A DNA stretch of 64,000 bases from contig OU452221.1 of the NCBI GenBank assembly GCA_911728455.2, positions 5,608,290-5,672,289 of the forward strand, in the 5' to 3' direction. The position numbers were made by a program, and so were the translations under genes. Under the pieces are notes generated by a model. That model was not told where the DNA came from. It saw only the letters and a list, made by a program, of their open reading frames with translations, and ran no database searches. Positions 49,001 to 61,000 of the stretch are shown here, in pieces. The DNA comes from Marthasterias glacialis (lineage: Eukaryota > Echinodermata > Asteroidea > Forcipulatida > Asteriidae). Within the stretch, counting starts at the first letter, position 1, and each line of letters opens with the position of its first letter.

Positions 49001-52000
49001 CAGTCACCATACCAGTAAACACTGGGGGAACCCCTTCTCTTACTGATGTACTGGGTTCTTTTACGTGCATTACACAACACAACGGGACCTGCTGCTGCTT
49101 TACGTCCCCTCCGAAGGACGAAGCAATAATGGTTTAGTGTCTTGCTTGAGGACACAAGTGTCATGACCAGGACGGGACTCGAACCCACGCTCTGCTGATC
49201 AGAAACACCAGAGCTTGAGTCTGGTGCACTTGACCACTCGTCCAAGTAATGCAAATGAATTTCTCTGTTACCTAGTTGATAGTGTCAACATGTGCACCCA
49301 AAGTGTTGGATTAAAATGAATCGTCATTTAGTACCCACTACATGCCAAATGCATGTAGTGCCATTTTGTAAAAGGTTTAAAGACTAAATAACTGCCATTC
49401 ATGATCCCTGTACTGACGCTTTCCAGGTTGTATGGTAAACTTGGGTGTGATCCCTGGAATTTGGCAGTTTCAGGTTGATGGCTTCTGACTGGAACCCCCC
49501 CCCCCCCCCCCAACAAAGATATTGACAAAATAGGGAGACCACCATCAAAGGGCTAGATCAGTTTGTGGAGAGCCGGCAGGTTTATCTGGAGGTTGCAGGT
49601 TCAAATCCTGTTCTGGTCAATTTTTCTCTGTTTACCCGAAATTGAATTTTATTTACCCAGTCAGGCGTCTATGTGGTTTATTACTTGGTATCTTCAATTC
49701 AGCATTTATCAATATCGCACAACCAATCAAAACAAGTCCATTGATAGTGAATTTTGATTGTAATATGAGAGCTCATGGCTTGCATGCAACACTGTCGTAA
49801 TCTACTGGTACTATATTAATGTTTTGATGTTATAACTAAGCCTTGATCTACCCGTTGTTGATACCAGCACATACATACTAAGTTAGCTCATTGTGTTGTG
49901 TTCAAATAAGGGAATCATAGTGTGGTGAAGAGGTTTTTCAACTAGTTGTTTAAACACGATGAGACCTGGCTCTCGAGAATTTTAACGAGGCGAAGTCGAG
50001 GTAAAATTATCACGCTGTATGATGGGGTCCATGGGTTCTGTACACCCTCAGGGGAAAATAGCCCCCTCGGGTGTACAAAACACCATGGACCCCATCACAG
50101 CATGCAACAATTGTATTATAATGGTCTCGGTACTCGCTGCTGATAGGATTCGAACTGCCTATTCCTCCCGGGCAATCTCGGTAGTCTAGTTGGTCAGACA
50201 TCTGCTCTAGAATGGCAGGGGTCGTGGCTTCTAATCCCACCTGAGGATTATGCCTGTGGATTTTTTTCACAGGACTCAGGAAAGTACTGAGCATACAGTG
50301 CTTAACACACATCAATGTATGAGTAACAACACAAATACATGTAATATTCTTTACCCCCGATGCAAAAATTAACATCTATTAGAAATGTATGTTGTGTGTG
50401 AATCTAGTGCAGATACATTGTTACATGTATGTCCCCTTGTGAGAAAGAACAACAGAACAAAAATAGACACGCAAACAAACTAAAAACTGTTTATCCACTA
50501 ATTTGTATTTCCTGTTACAGTGTTCAATAAAGCACCGTGAAAGTGAAGTAAAAGCAACCAAAGCCAGAAATGACTACATTATTTCTATCGGGGCAGCCAA
50601 CTCAAGTGTGACCAAATTCTTCCACACAGACCTGGACAAAATCATAGATGTAAGTATCAAAACATCATGAATATATCGGACCACAACTTTCTTAACTGAA
50701 GCACGCATAGCAGAAAGTTCATTACATGTGTGAATATTGAATATTGTGTGATTTGAATAATGTGTGATTTGTGATTTGAATAATGTCTGGTGCAAAGACT
50801 TGTCTAGTCACAAGTTAACCACTTGAATTTGAATTACTCAGACTATAGAGACAGTTGCTATGCCACATGGTTTGGGGCAAGCTTATGTATAGCAACCTCC
50901 AGATGAGCAAACCCTGGTACTAGTATGCCATACACATTCATTCAAAATTGTGGGTGTTCGCCGTCTCTTATGTAACTACTCAAAAGCTTGCCTCGAATCA
51001 TGTGACATAGCAACTGTCTATATACAGTCAGAGGAATTCAAATTTAAGCGGCAACTTGTGACTAAGCAAGTCAAATAGCTTATTGAAAAGGCAGGCAAGC
51101 ATGTTTCTCATAGTGGACATGAAATTTGAAGCAGGACTCTGCGTGCAAGTCAGTAGGTAAGCATGATGCAAGCAGTTAAGCCACAAACCCCCCCTCTGAA
51201 AAGCAGAACTAGAGTAAGTGACCAGTTTAACATTCAAGCAGCTAAGCCAAATTCAGCTAAGCACAAAACAAGTCACAGGTGGCAGTCATGCAAGCAAGAA
51301 AGCATACAGAACATCAATAGTTAAAGGCCGAAAATCGTCCGTAAAAATGATATCAATTGAATACTCTTTGTGGTACCTGTACATGTAGGAATCAACTTTG
51401 AGATTTTGAGATATGGTGGACACGTTACGCTGGCACTATTTGGTTTGGGTAAATCTGTCTGTATACACCCAAACCGAACAGTGTACTCCTATGGTGTTTG
51501 CCATATCTCGGAACGGCTAATGATCAAGACGTCTTTTGTGACACTGCACCTTTATTTTAATAGAAAAACCTGCCACCTTCGAAAGGCAGTGTTAAATGAA
51601 CGACAAAAGTTGAGGAACTGGAGCGTCATTGCTGAGTGGTCAATGCACCATTCTCAACTTCCGTCATTCAACACTTTACCATAAGTGCTTTGACCTTTGG
51701 ATGGGACATTAAGCCAAGATCGAGTGAACTGGAAATATAAGTGTGGGTAAAAGAAACCAGATCACTTATCGTTGGAAAGTAGGGGCTAACCCTAGAGTTT
51801 CTGGTTCAAGGCAAGCACAGGTGTACTCGTTTGCTCAGGCTTCCCAGCTACAGTGATTTTGTTCACTTTTCAGGCATACTTGGTTTCATTACCAGAAGTA
51901 AAAACAAATAAAAACTGATGATAACTTTGTTGTGTCATGCTCCCCCCCACCCCCACCCTCACAGTGTCTAGATCTAAGGTACACCCAGCTTCTACGTAAG

Positions 52001-55000
52001 GGACTGAAGGCGTTCCAGACGGCGGAAGTCCAGACGCAAGCCCTTCAGCAAGATGAGCTGCGGCGCCTAGAGTTAAACACGAGGAAACTCAGCTGTGAGG
52101 AGGACAAGAAGCTATTCCTTCAGGGTAACCTGAGGCCGTTTGTAGTGCCACAGTCATTCCAGTATCAGTCTCATGCTGGGGACAAGGTAGGCACAGATTT
52201 CTTCCCTCGAGCCTCGGGGGGGGGGGGGGGGGGGGGGGGGGGGAAACCGATAGCATCAGTAGCAGGTCTTATTGATCAAGATCTGTTGGGACTTGAAGTA
52301 AGGCTGTGTTCAAATTAAAGGCTTCAGCAAGTGGCTAGGACCAGAACAGCCAACAGCCGCAGCCAACGGCCATAGCTGTAGCCGAAGCCGCTTGATTTGG
52401 ATGCGGCCTAACCCTGTCGCTTGTGCTGTCAATCTTTGTTTTTTTTTTTTTTTTTTTAAAGTTTGAAAATCAAGAGCATGTTGTTTTTTATTACTTACTG
52501 CTGTTATTTCAATCAAATACTCCTCTCAAGTGGGTTGTGAGAATATCATGAAGAGAAGGTGATGAAAGGAAGTTCTCTTTTCTTGTTGGGTCAGTGGACA
52601 GAGAGAGGCCCATCCAGTAGACCAAAGGGATCTTTTGTTCCCTGTAGAGATCAATGAATCTAGAGTATTTTTGGGGTGCTCTTGGGTTGGTATACGTATT
52701 CAAACCAAGGACTTTAACAATAGGGAACAATGAGTCCACGTTTGGCAAGAGGTCTGTCTACAGGTTGATTTTCAAACAATGGAAGAACAAAGAGAGGTCT
52801 ATGATTGAAGATTTTGACACACAAGGGATAATTTGAACATAGGTATAAAAGAGTGAATAACGACGGCGAGTGTTATACATTCTGATCATTTCTCTTACTG
52901 TGAACCCAGATACAAGAGTTAACAGCACCGCATCATCTACAGAGTGATCTTGAAAACCGCTATGAGAAGCTCTACAAGACCATTGCAGCCCTCAAGATAG
53001 AAACAGACGAGGTAATCACGCAGAAGCAGAACCCGGAAAATCGCCGAGCTGGAAGGCACTCTGTGTCTCAGTTGTGGACGCACTATACATTGATACTCTG
53101 TTGTGAGATCATTTTTAACAGACGCGCCTGCCCATTCTATTACGACTGGTAGTTTAGGCGTGTATGGAAACAGAAATTACATCTACTGAAAAGTTTAGCT
53201 CAAAGTTTAGCTTACTTTCACATATTTGCCAACTTTCCCTTTTTTGTCCCCTAGGACTGACCCGAGTTTAAAAACGTCTACAAACTGGGACGTCCCGATT
53301 TTCAGGGGGAGGACTTTATGTCTATTTAGCTTGTTTATCACAACAGACACACACAATAAACAGCAGTGATTCAGACACCATCTGAAATAGAGGGCGGTGT
53401 AACAAGAGGGCGCTGTTTTACAAGTCGGAGGTCGCGGTCAGCTGCTGCAGGTCTAAATGGACCCTACCAGGGACCTGGGCAGCTCCACCCTAGACACTGC
53501 CGTTGGATAATCTGCTTGGGGCCCTTGGACCGCTGTGTGTCCCTTTTTCCAGATTTCAAATGTTGGCATTCCACTGGTTAGTTTCGTAAACAATAAAAGG
53601 CATGTATAGTAAAGCCGTTGAATTGAGCCAAGAATATTTGCGCATGCTTAAAGAACGTACCTCTCTCTTGTTGACGCCAGATTCATAAAACCATACGTGA
53701 AGTGGAGCGGAACTGGCTAGAGGATGACATCAATCCCAGCGAGGACGATGTGATGACGCAGTTCAAGTCCATCCGTAGGATGGTAGACTCCCTGTCCACG
53801 CCAGACCTCAACCGCGCCCCCTCAATGAAGAGACAGCGTATCCTCAAACAGGAGACTGAGATGTACTATCTGGAGGTGGGTTTGGCCAGTTTTTTTTTTG
53901 TAGACCAGTTCACTTGAAGATTGACCACAGGCGGGTGCGATGTGAGGGTACAGTTTTGCAGACTTTTTATTCTCGTGGAGTGTTGTGGCGGAGTGGTCTA
54001 GTATGCTGGACTCAAAGTCTGGGTCCAATTTCATGGCTCTGCTTACCGCGAAATTCTTCGCTTACGGCACCCTGTAGAGCACATAGTTCTATGGGCTCTA
54101 AGCGCAGATTTCTGCGGTAAGCAGAGCTTCGAAATGGTGCCCCGGTGTTTAGTAATAGATTAACCCTAGCAGTGTACCAGGCCAATCAAATCAGCCCAGT
54201 TTTCACTGTGTACTGGCACTGTGTATTTCGGACTGTGTACTGTATTATAACGCATTTGTATTGGTTACAACACACCACGACCTCGTGACCTTAAAATGAC
54301 CTTTGTGAAAGTTCAGGTTGTTGCCAAAGTAAAGTTTGAGAAGTCAGCTTTGAACTTGTGTATGCCTTGACTAAAGTTATTGTTTGTAGGATTTTAATTT
54401 GCAATTCATGAAAAAAGAAGCAATTTACAATGTTGAAATGCATGGCATTACTAAGGGGATAAAAGAGTGGCGACGAGGTCTTAATCGGCCGTTTAAAACT
54501 TGAGTGTCGTAAAACCGTCAGTGTTGCGGCCCGCACGGCGCAACACCAGGGTTTTAGACAACTGATTGGGTGTTTAGTTGTGAGTGTGATTGGTTTTATT
54601 CGACCGCTTTAAGGAAAAATGGCCTCTCCTGGGTAAACTGGGTAGAGGGCGCACTTTAGTGTGAATGGCATCTTCAAGGGATGGAGAATTCTAAGCTAGG
54701 GTACCGTCCACTGATGTGTTGTCCTCCAGTGTTGACGATTTGTGTGTTTTGATTGGCAGAAATATAAGGAATATCTTCAGAAGAGTAACAGACTGACTCG
54801 CATGCAAGCAAGACATGACCTAATACAAAAAGGTCTTGGAATAAGTAAGTGCACTTTATTAGACTCAAATGGCTTAGAATGGTTCAAATGTTACCGAATA
54901 AATGATAAATCATTCATCAGTGGCATGTCGTGGCCAGGCGGTCTAGTGCACCGGACCAGGGGCCAATTTCATAGCGTTGCTTAAAGGTTAGCCAATTTTC

Positions 55001-58000
55001 ATGCTAACTAAAGCAGAAAAATGTGCTTGAGCGTAGACATATTTCACAGGTTAGCATGAAAATTAGGTGGCCATTTTGTGCGTTCACCATTGATTTGAAA
55101 AATTTGCTCCAGAGTAAGCGTATTTCACAGGTTAGTAAGAAAATGAGGCGATCAGCTTGTGCGACACCAATGATTTGTAATGCTGCGCCATTCATTTTCC
55201 TACAGTAAGCACCGGAAGGTTAGCATGCCTTTTCCTGTGCTTACAGTTAGCAGCACTATGAAAAGGAAATTGCACAGTAAGCAAAAAATCGGCCGTTAAG
55301 CTGCCCTAGGAAATTTGGCACTTGTGTTTCTTAGCAGCAGCGTGTGGGTTCAGGTCCCAGTCTTGGCGCTTGTGACCTTAAGCAAGACACCTAACCATTG
55401 TTGCTTCGTCCTTCGGATGGGAAGTAAAGCTGTTGGCTCTGTGTGTTGTGTAATGCACGCTAAAGAACCCAGTTCACTTAAGAAAACGGGGTCTGCCACT
55501 GTGTTCCAGGTACGGTTGGCTGTAGATTACACTGAAGCACCTAGTAAACCCTTAGTATGAATATGCATTTAATGAGTGTTTTTTTTTAAGGTTTTGAGAG
55601 AAAAGTCAACATTATGCAATGATAGGGTCAGGTAAAGATTAACAAGCATCCTGGCTCAGAAATTTGGTTCTTGCCCAAAAATCCAATGGTGTATCAAATT
55701 TAATGACCTGTTTGACTTGCCTGTAAGGGTAGTGGTGGGGTAGGAGCAACTGTTGCGGTAAATGCTTTTGGTCCTCCTAACTGGACCAGTACTGTTTGAT
55801 CAGCATAAAGATGGAAGTATGATTCGTTTCTTCTACTCTTGTTATTTGTTTATAGGTGAAGCCAATTCCTCAGAGAGGCAGAGGTAAGAGTTGGTGGGGG
55901 GGAGGTTGTTACGGTAGTTGTTTGACACATTGTGATTGTTTGTCTTGTACGTGTAGGTTATTCCATCCCCGCCTGACTGGTCTCTGTACATGTAGCGCTA
56001 ATTGCTGCATTATGATAAACATTCAGTATTTACTGCCTTACAAATAAACATACCCCAACCAAACTGTATACTTCTGGAAAGAGCTCATCATTCTCTTCAA
56101 CTCTTTCACTAGGGAATATAATGTACAGCTGTTTACGGAATTGTTTAATATTTTGTTTATTTGGAGGCGCTGGCTGCAGCTCCCCGGTGTATGAAGTAAT
56201 TCACGGAGCCACTGTGAGCGGTGCGCTGTAGTGAAAGGGCCATGTCACACGAGGCAATGTACAGGCAATCTCCAAGAAGAAAAGGCATTCACAGTGGAAT
56301 GTTCACCTGATTTTCTTGAGGATTGTAAGACACTGTCAGAAAAATAACCCCTGTGCTACCCAAGTGTTTCCTTGTGCATGCGATGCAGTTGGTTGCCTCC
56401 AAGTTGTCCAGTAAAAATTGCCCTGTGCGACATGGCCCTAAGAGTTAATGTGATGTATATTGTGCTGTGTTCTCCATCTGACACCAACAGTAACAAGAGT
56501 GTGAAGTAAGAAATAACTTACTGGTTACATTTATATACAGGTTCTCCATAGACAGGCATTTATAGCATTTATTTGTCCAAAGGGAAATCCTGTAGTTAGG
56601 CAGATAAGGATTTCAGATGATGTCCCCAGAACATCAACAAGAAATCTGATGTGTGGTTGTGAGTTAAAAGTTTCACGGGATATTATTAGTTCTGTTGTCA
56701 TAAAAAAAAAAAAAAATAAATAAATAGTGGGAACTTCCATGTGGTTAGTTGATTTACTGTGTGGGTTTGAATGCATTTGAACACTTCGTTGACGATATAA
56801 TGCAAGAGGCTATAGTAAGTATCCCATGCTGTTTGTTGTATTTTCCATGGTTCTTATGGACTATGGAGTTGCATTATTGGTCTTTACGAGGGGATTTGAT
56901 TTGAAATAAATTGGATTTCGTTATAATTCTGCTACAACTTACAAGAGTCGAAAATATGAAAAGGAAGCAAGAACTGATAAAATAAATACCTAGTATGGAT
57001 AATGGCTAGCTGATCACAGATACAAGGAGGGTCCACTTTCTTCAGATGGGATGTAGAGCTTTCCATATCCTCTTCATGAAGTTGTCTGACGGCGGAGGTT
57101 TGAGGACTGTAGGCCCAAATAACAACTGTGAATCACTACGGCCAGGCATACCAATCTTATCCAAGTCTTATTGTGTTGGTGTTGAGTGACCTTAGAGTGT
57201 AGGAAAGTGGAGGACTGAGGTTGCCTGTGGGCAAGTGGGCCAAGTATTTATGCATGTAAAAAACACTTCTTGTGATGTGAAAAGAGGAAGGGGCTTTAGA
57301 CTTGAGACTGGAGACTGGATAAACTACATTTTGCTGTACAGTTCTCTGTTATAAATGTGATATTTAACGTTTAAAATGTGCGCATTTTCTTGAATTTCTG
57401 TTTCGCCTTTTTGTTTGTGTAACAGGCAGAACTTGCAGACCTTACCCAGAAAAACAAAGCCACGCCCCAAGTCGGTTCACCATGCACGCCTCTTCGGAGG
57501 AAACCTCCAGGAGTATCTTGAAGTAAGACTTCAAAAATATTTTGCAGTCAGTCAATGTAATCTTGTTAACTGGGTTTATTTAATTTAAAAATATGTCATT
57601 TTTCCTTAGCGACCTGAGGCTTAATTGCGGATAAAATGCACAAATTTTGAGAAATGCATACAGAAATGTCACAAAGTCACGACAAAAAGGGGTGTGAGAT
57701 TACAAACACTTGACAAAGAAAAGGATGACAATTTTAGAGCAATACAGCCCAAAAGCGAAAATGTTAACTGGAAAAGAAACAAAATTATGGGAACAGGCAT
57801 GAAAACAGACAGACAGACAGACGGACTTCTTTAGTAGAGTGACATTGTGGGCTGTTCCCGTTTGGCTTTCTGCTGTCCCTTTTCTTTGATGGTTCTTGTT
57901 AAAAAACTTTGTTGGGTTTATTCCACAGTTGGAAACAAAACAAAAACAAAAAGACAAGTACATTTCCTCTCCCCAAAACACCCCACAATGTAGCTCTTGA

Positions 58001-61000
58001 ACACTCAGATCGACAGACATACAGACATTATGATTCCCTTAGTTATTGTACTCTTTAATCCTGAGTGATAATCCCGCCAAAAAGTATTTAAAAATGTATG
58101 TTGTGCGTTCAGTAAATAACTTTGCATAATCTTCATTTTGCAATGTTTTTAGTATTGTACTCATTTTACCTTCATGTTTATTGTACAATTTTTTTAAAAG
58201 TTCTCACTTAAAATAAGAGTAAAAAATTTCATTGTAAATTGCCTTTTACAAGCTTTGTTAATTTGAATTTGTTTGGGCCTTTCAGCTGCTGTCATTTGAA
58301 TGTTTTTATATTAAACCAACAATAAATAATTTGTATGTGCACTCATAAGTTCCTCCATTCCTCCAAGATCCTTATTTTGGGGTTAGCTGGACTTTACTGA
58401 CTTTATCTAAACCAACCAAGCTTGGCATGGGACCAGATGTACCAATGTTTGAGTGGAAAGAGTTGCGCGTTCATTTTACACACTGTAATATTTAGATGCA
58501 TGTGGGATGGTTCTCGAGTAGAACTGCCTTTGGCTCATATTCGGTTTAACTTTTCAAAAGGCATGATTCATTTTGTCCCCCGCCCCTTTCATAGGGAAGT
58601 CTGTTATGAAACACTGAAAAATCCCCTGGTATTAAATTTCTAGGAATGAAACTGCGAGTGGAAACTCTGACGTGGTTGCTAGTTTAGGATTCAGTCGGCC
58701 GTTTTGAAATGTTGTGCACTTCAGAGGGCCTTGTCAAACGGGGCAATTTTTACTGGCAGTTTTGAGGCAACCAACTACACTGCATCCAAGAGGAACTCTT
58801 TCGTAGCGCTGGAGTTACTTTCTCAACAATGACTTAACAATCCCCTGGAAATCTCCTGGAAAATTGTTTGAAAATTCAAATGTGAATGCTTTTTGTTCTT
58901 GGGGGATTGCCTGGGACTGGTTGCCTGTAAATTGCCTCGTGTGTCACGCCCTTAGGGCCATGTCACACCAGACAACTTACAGGGTACCTGTTATCATGGT
59001 TTCTGTCAATTTCATAGACAAATGATGAGACGTTTCTGGCAATTTCATGGACAGGGATGAGACATTTCAGACTTTTTGTCTGAATTCAGATTTTTTATGT
59101 CTGCCTGTTGAAACAAATAGCTCTTCATTTCTTCAGATATAAAGAAAACAAGCTCGCTGATCTACTTCTCTTGTGCTAAAAATACTGTTCCCAAAAGCTT
59201 GAAATCTTGAACTGCAGGGGTTACTAAAAGGTGGAAAAACAATCATTTTAACATCTCTCTAAAAAATTTGGATCCTCATTTTAGACTTTTTTGCCAGCAG
59301 TGAGTCTCATCCCAGCAATTTGCAAATAATTTGATGTGGGACGGTAAAGACATAAAAAATGCATCTTGTGGAGGTGAAGTGTTCATTTTGAATGCAGTGG
59401 AGTTGGTTGCCTCCGAGTTGCCGGACAAAAATGTGATGCGTGTGACGAGGGCCTTTAGTTTTCAAACCACTCATTAGTATTTGAATCATGATCTCGTTGC
59501 AGGTTACCAAGCGTGACATTCCTACAGTTGTACAGAGTTGCGTGGAGTGTATTTCCTTGTACGGTGAGTGTTGACTATCGGGGTGTTTTCTGTTTGGGAA
59601 GACCTTTTGTTTTATTAAGTTGATCTGGCTGAGCTTAGTAGATTGCCATCAAAGGGAAGTAAACCAGCGGGTAATTAAGTATTGACACTGGTTAATGGTC
59701 AATTAAAGGTGTTGCCCTCCATTGATAAAGTCCTGAAGTGGTTGTTGGCAAGGCTGTTGAAATGTGCATCATAGAAACTATACAAAAATAGTCAATTAAT
59801 ACTTATGCTGTTTATGCAAAACCGTACATGTAACCATCTTTTCAAATGGAACTGTATAATTTATAGATGTAATAATTGCATCAGGGATGAAGAATATTAA
59901 GTAGGTTTTTACCTAACATCGATGTGTGATAAGCACTGTTTACTTGGTGCTATCCAGAGTTTTGTGAAAAAAAAGAAAAAGAACCACAGGCAAACTTCTT
60001 AGGTGGGACTCGAACCCACGACCCCCCGCCATTCTAGAGCAGATGTCTTAACCACTAGACCGGTGAGCATGCCCGGTGACAAGAGGCCAGTTCCAATCCT
60101 GTAATTAGCACTGGGTACCCCGCAACAGTTTACGCGATAGATTATTTCCATCGGGGATAACAAATAATATTTTGACCGATTAGTAAGCGCTGTATACTCG
60201 GTGCTTTTCCTGAGTCCCTGCAGAAAAGAAAAAAAAAATCCACAGGCAAACAACTGGGGTGGGATTGGAACCCACGACCCCCCTGACATTCTAGAGGCCA
60301 GTTTGAACTTGTTGCAGTACCCGCTGATAATAACAGCTGATAATAATTCCCTTGCGAGTAGTGCTGTGGATTTTTTTCTTGCCCGCAGGACTCAAGAAAG
60401 CACTGAGTATTCAGTGCTTATCACACAACAGTGTAGAATAAAAACCAAAATAGTACTCTTTATCCTTGATATCAAATGACTTTTGCTATGGATATGGCTA
60501 TGTCCATTGGCCGCAGCAACCAGCCCTAGCCAATGGTGAAGCCATTAAATCAGACACAGCTTTCATTTTTTAATTTTAGGTTTTTTTTTTCAAACCTTGT
60601 TTTATCCCTCACCCCTTCACGACTTCACTCTTTTAAAAATAATGAAAGGCATGTCCATCCCTTCCTCAGGTTTACACCATCTCGGTATATTCAGGATGCC
60701 AGGTGCTCATCAAGAGATCTCCACCATGAAAGACTCATTCGAGAAAGGTAAAAAAATTGCTTTTTTAAATCTCAGGGCAGGTCTGACTTGATTCCAAACT
60801 CATCCTAGCTCAGTCACTTCAGACCATGTCATCTTCTGTACCAAAAAAGAGTGACCCTTGAGCATTCCAGTGCATTTTCTGGCAGGCAAGATGCTGCAGT
60901 GTTCATGTGGGAAGTTCGACATTTGTGACGCTGTATGCCAAAACCAGGCACTTTATGCCAAAGCTCAAAACTGGGTTTTTTGCTCATCAAATGGATGTGA

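Larger units (their letters stand above)
41449..50520 (+). other. Intron D-E, 9,072 bp, longest intron
   Basis: GT-AG intron packed with repeats listed separately: two MITEs, three SINE types, degenerate local repeats and a hairpin. Gaps such as 42100-42920, 43110-43650, 45560-46185 and 46925-47715 show no exon. An 18-G run is at 48582-48599 and a long C run at 49495-49511. Confidence 0.85.
52187..52909 (+). other. Intron F-G, 723 bp, with a 28-G run
   Basis: GT-AG intron. A run of 28 consecutive G (52216-52243) starts 30 bases after the exon. A repeat of the CCGTAGCCGAAGCCGC family is at 52316-52409 and a T run at 52438-52457. Confidence 0.9.
57523..59502 (+). other. Intron K-L, 1,980 bp, ends in two back-to-back MITEs
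   Basis: GT-AG intron. 57523-58725 has only a short cagacagacagacag run (57804-57821) and AT-rich sequence. 58726-59454 is two MITEs, leaving 48 bp before the exon. Confidence 0.9.

Noticed and set aside
51932-52318. A single-exon 128-codon gene with a poly-glycine stretch
   Set aside because: The glycine run is the 28-G intronic tract after the donor at 52187; only 51965-52186 is coding (exon F).
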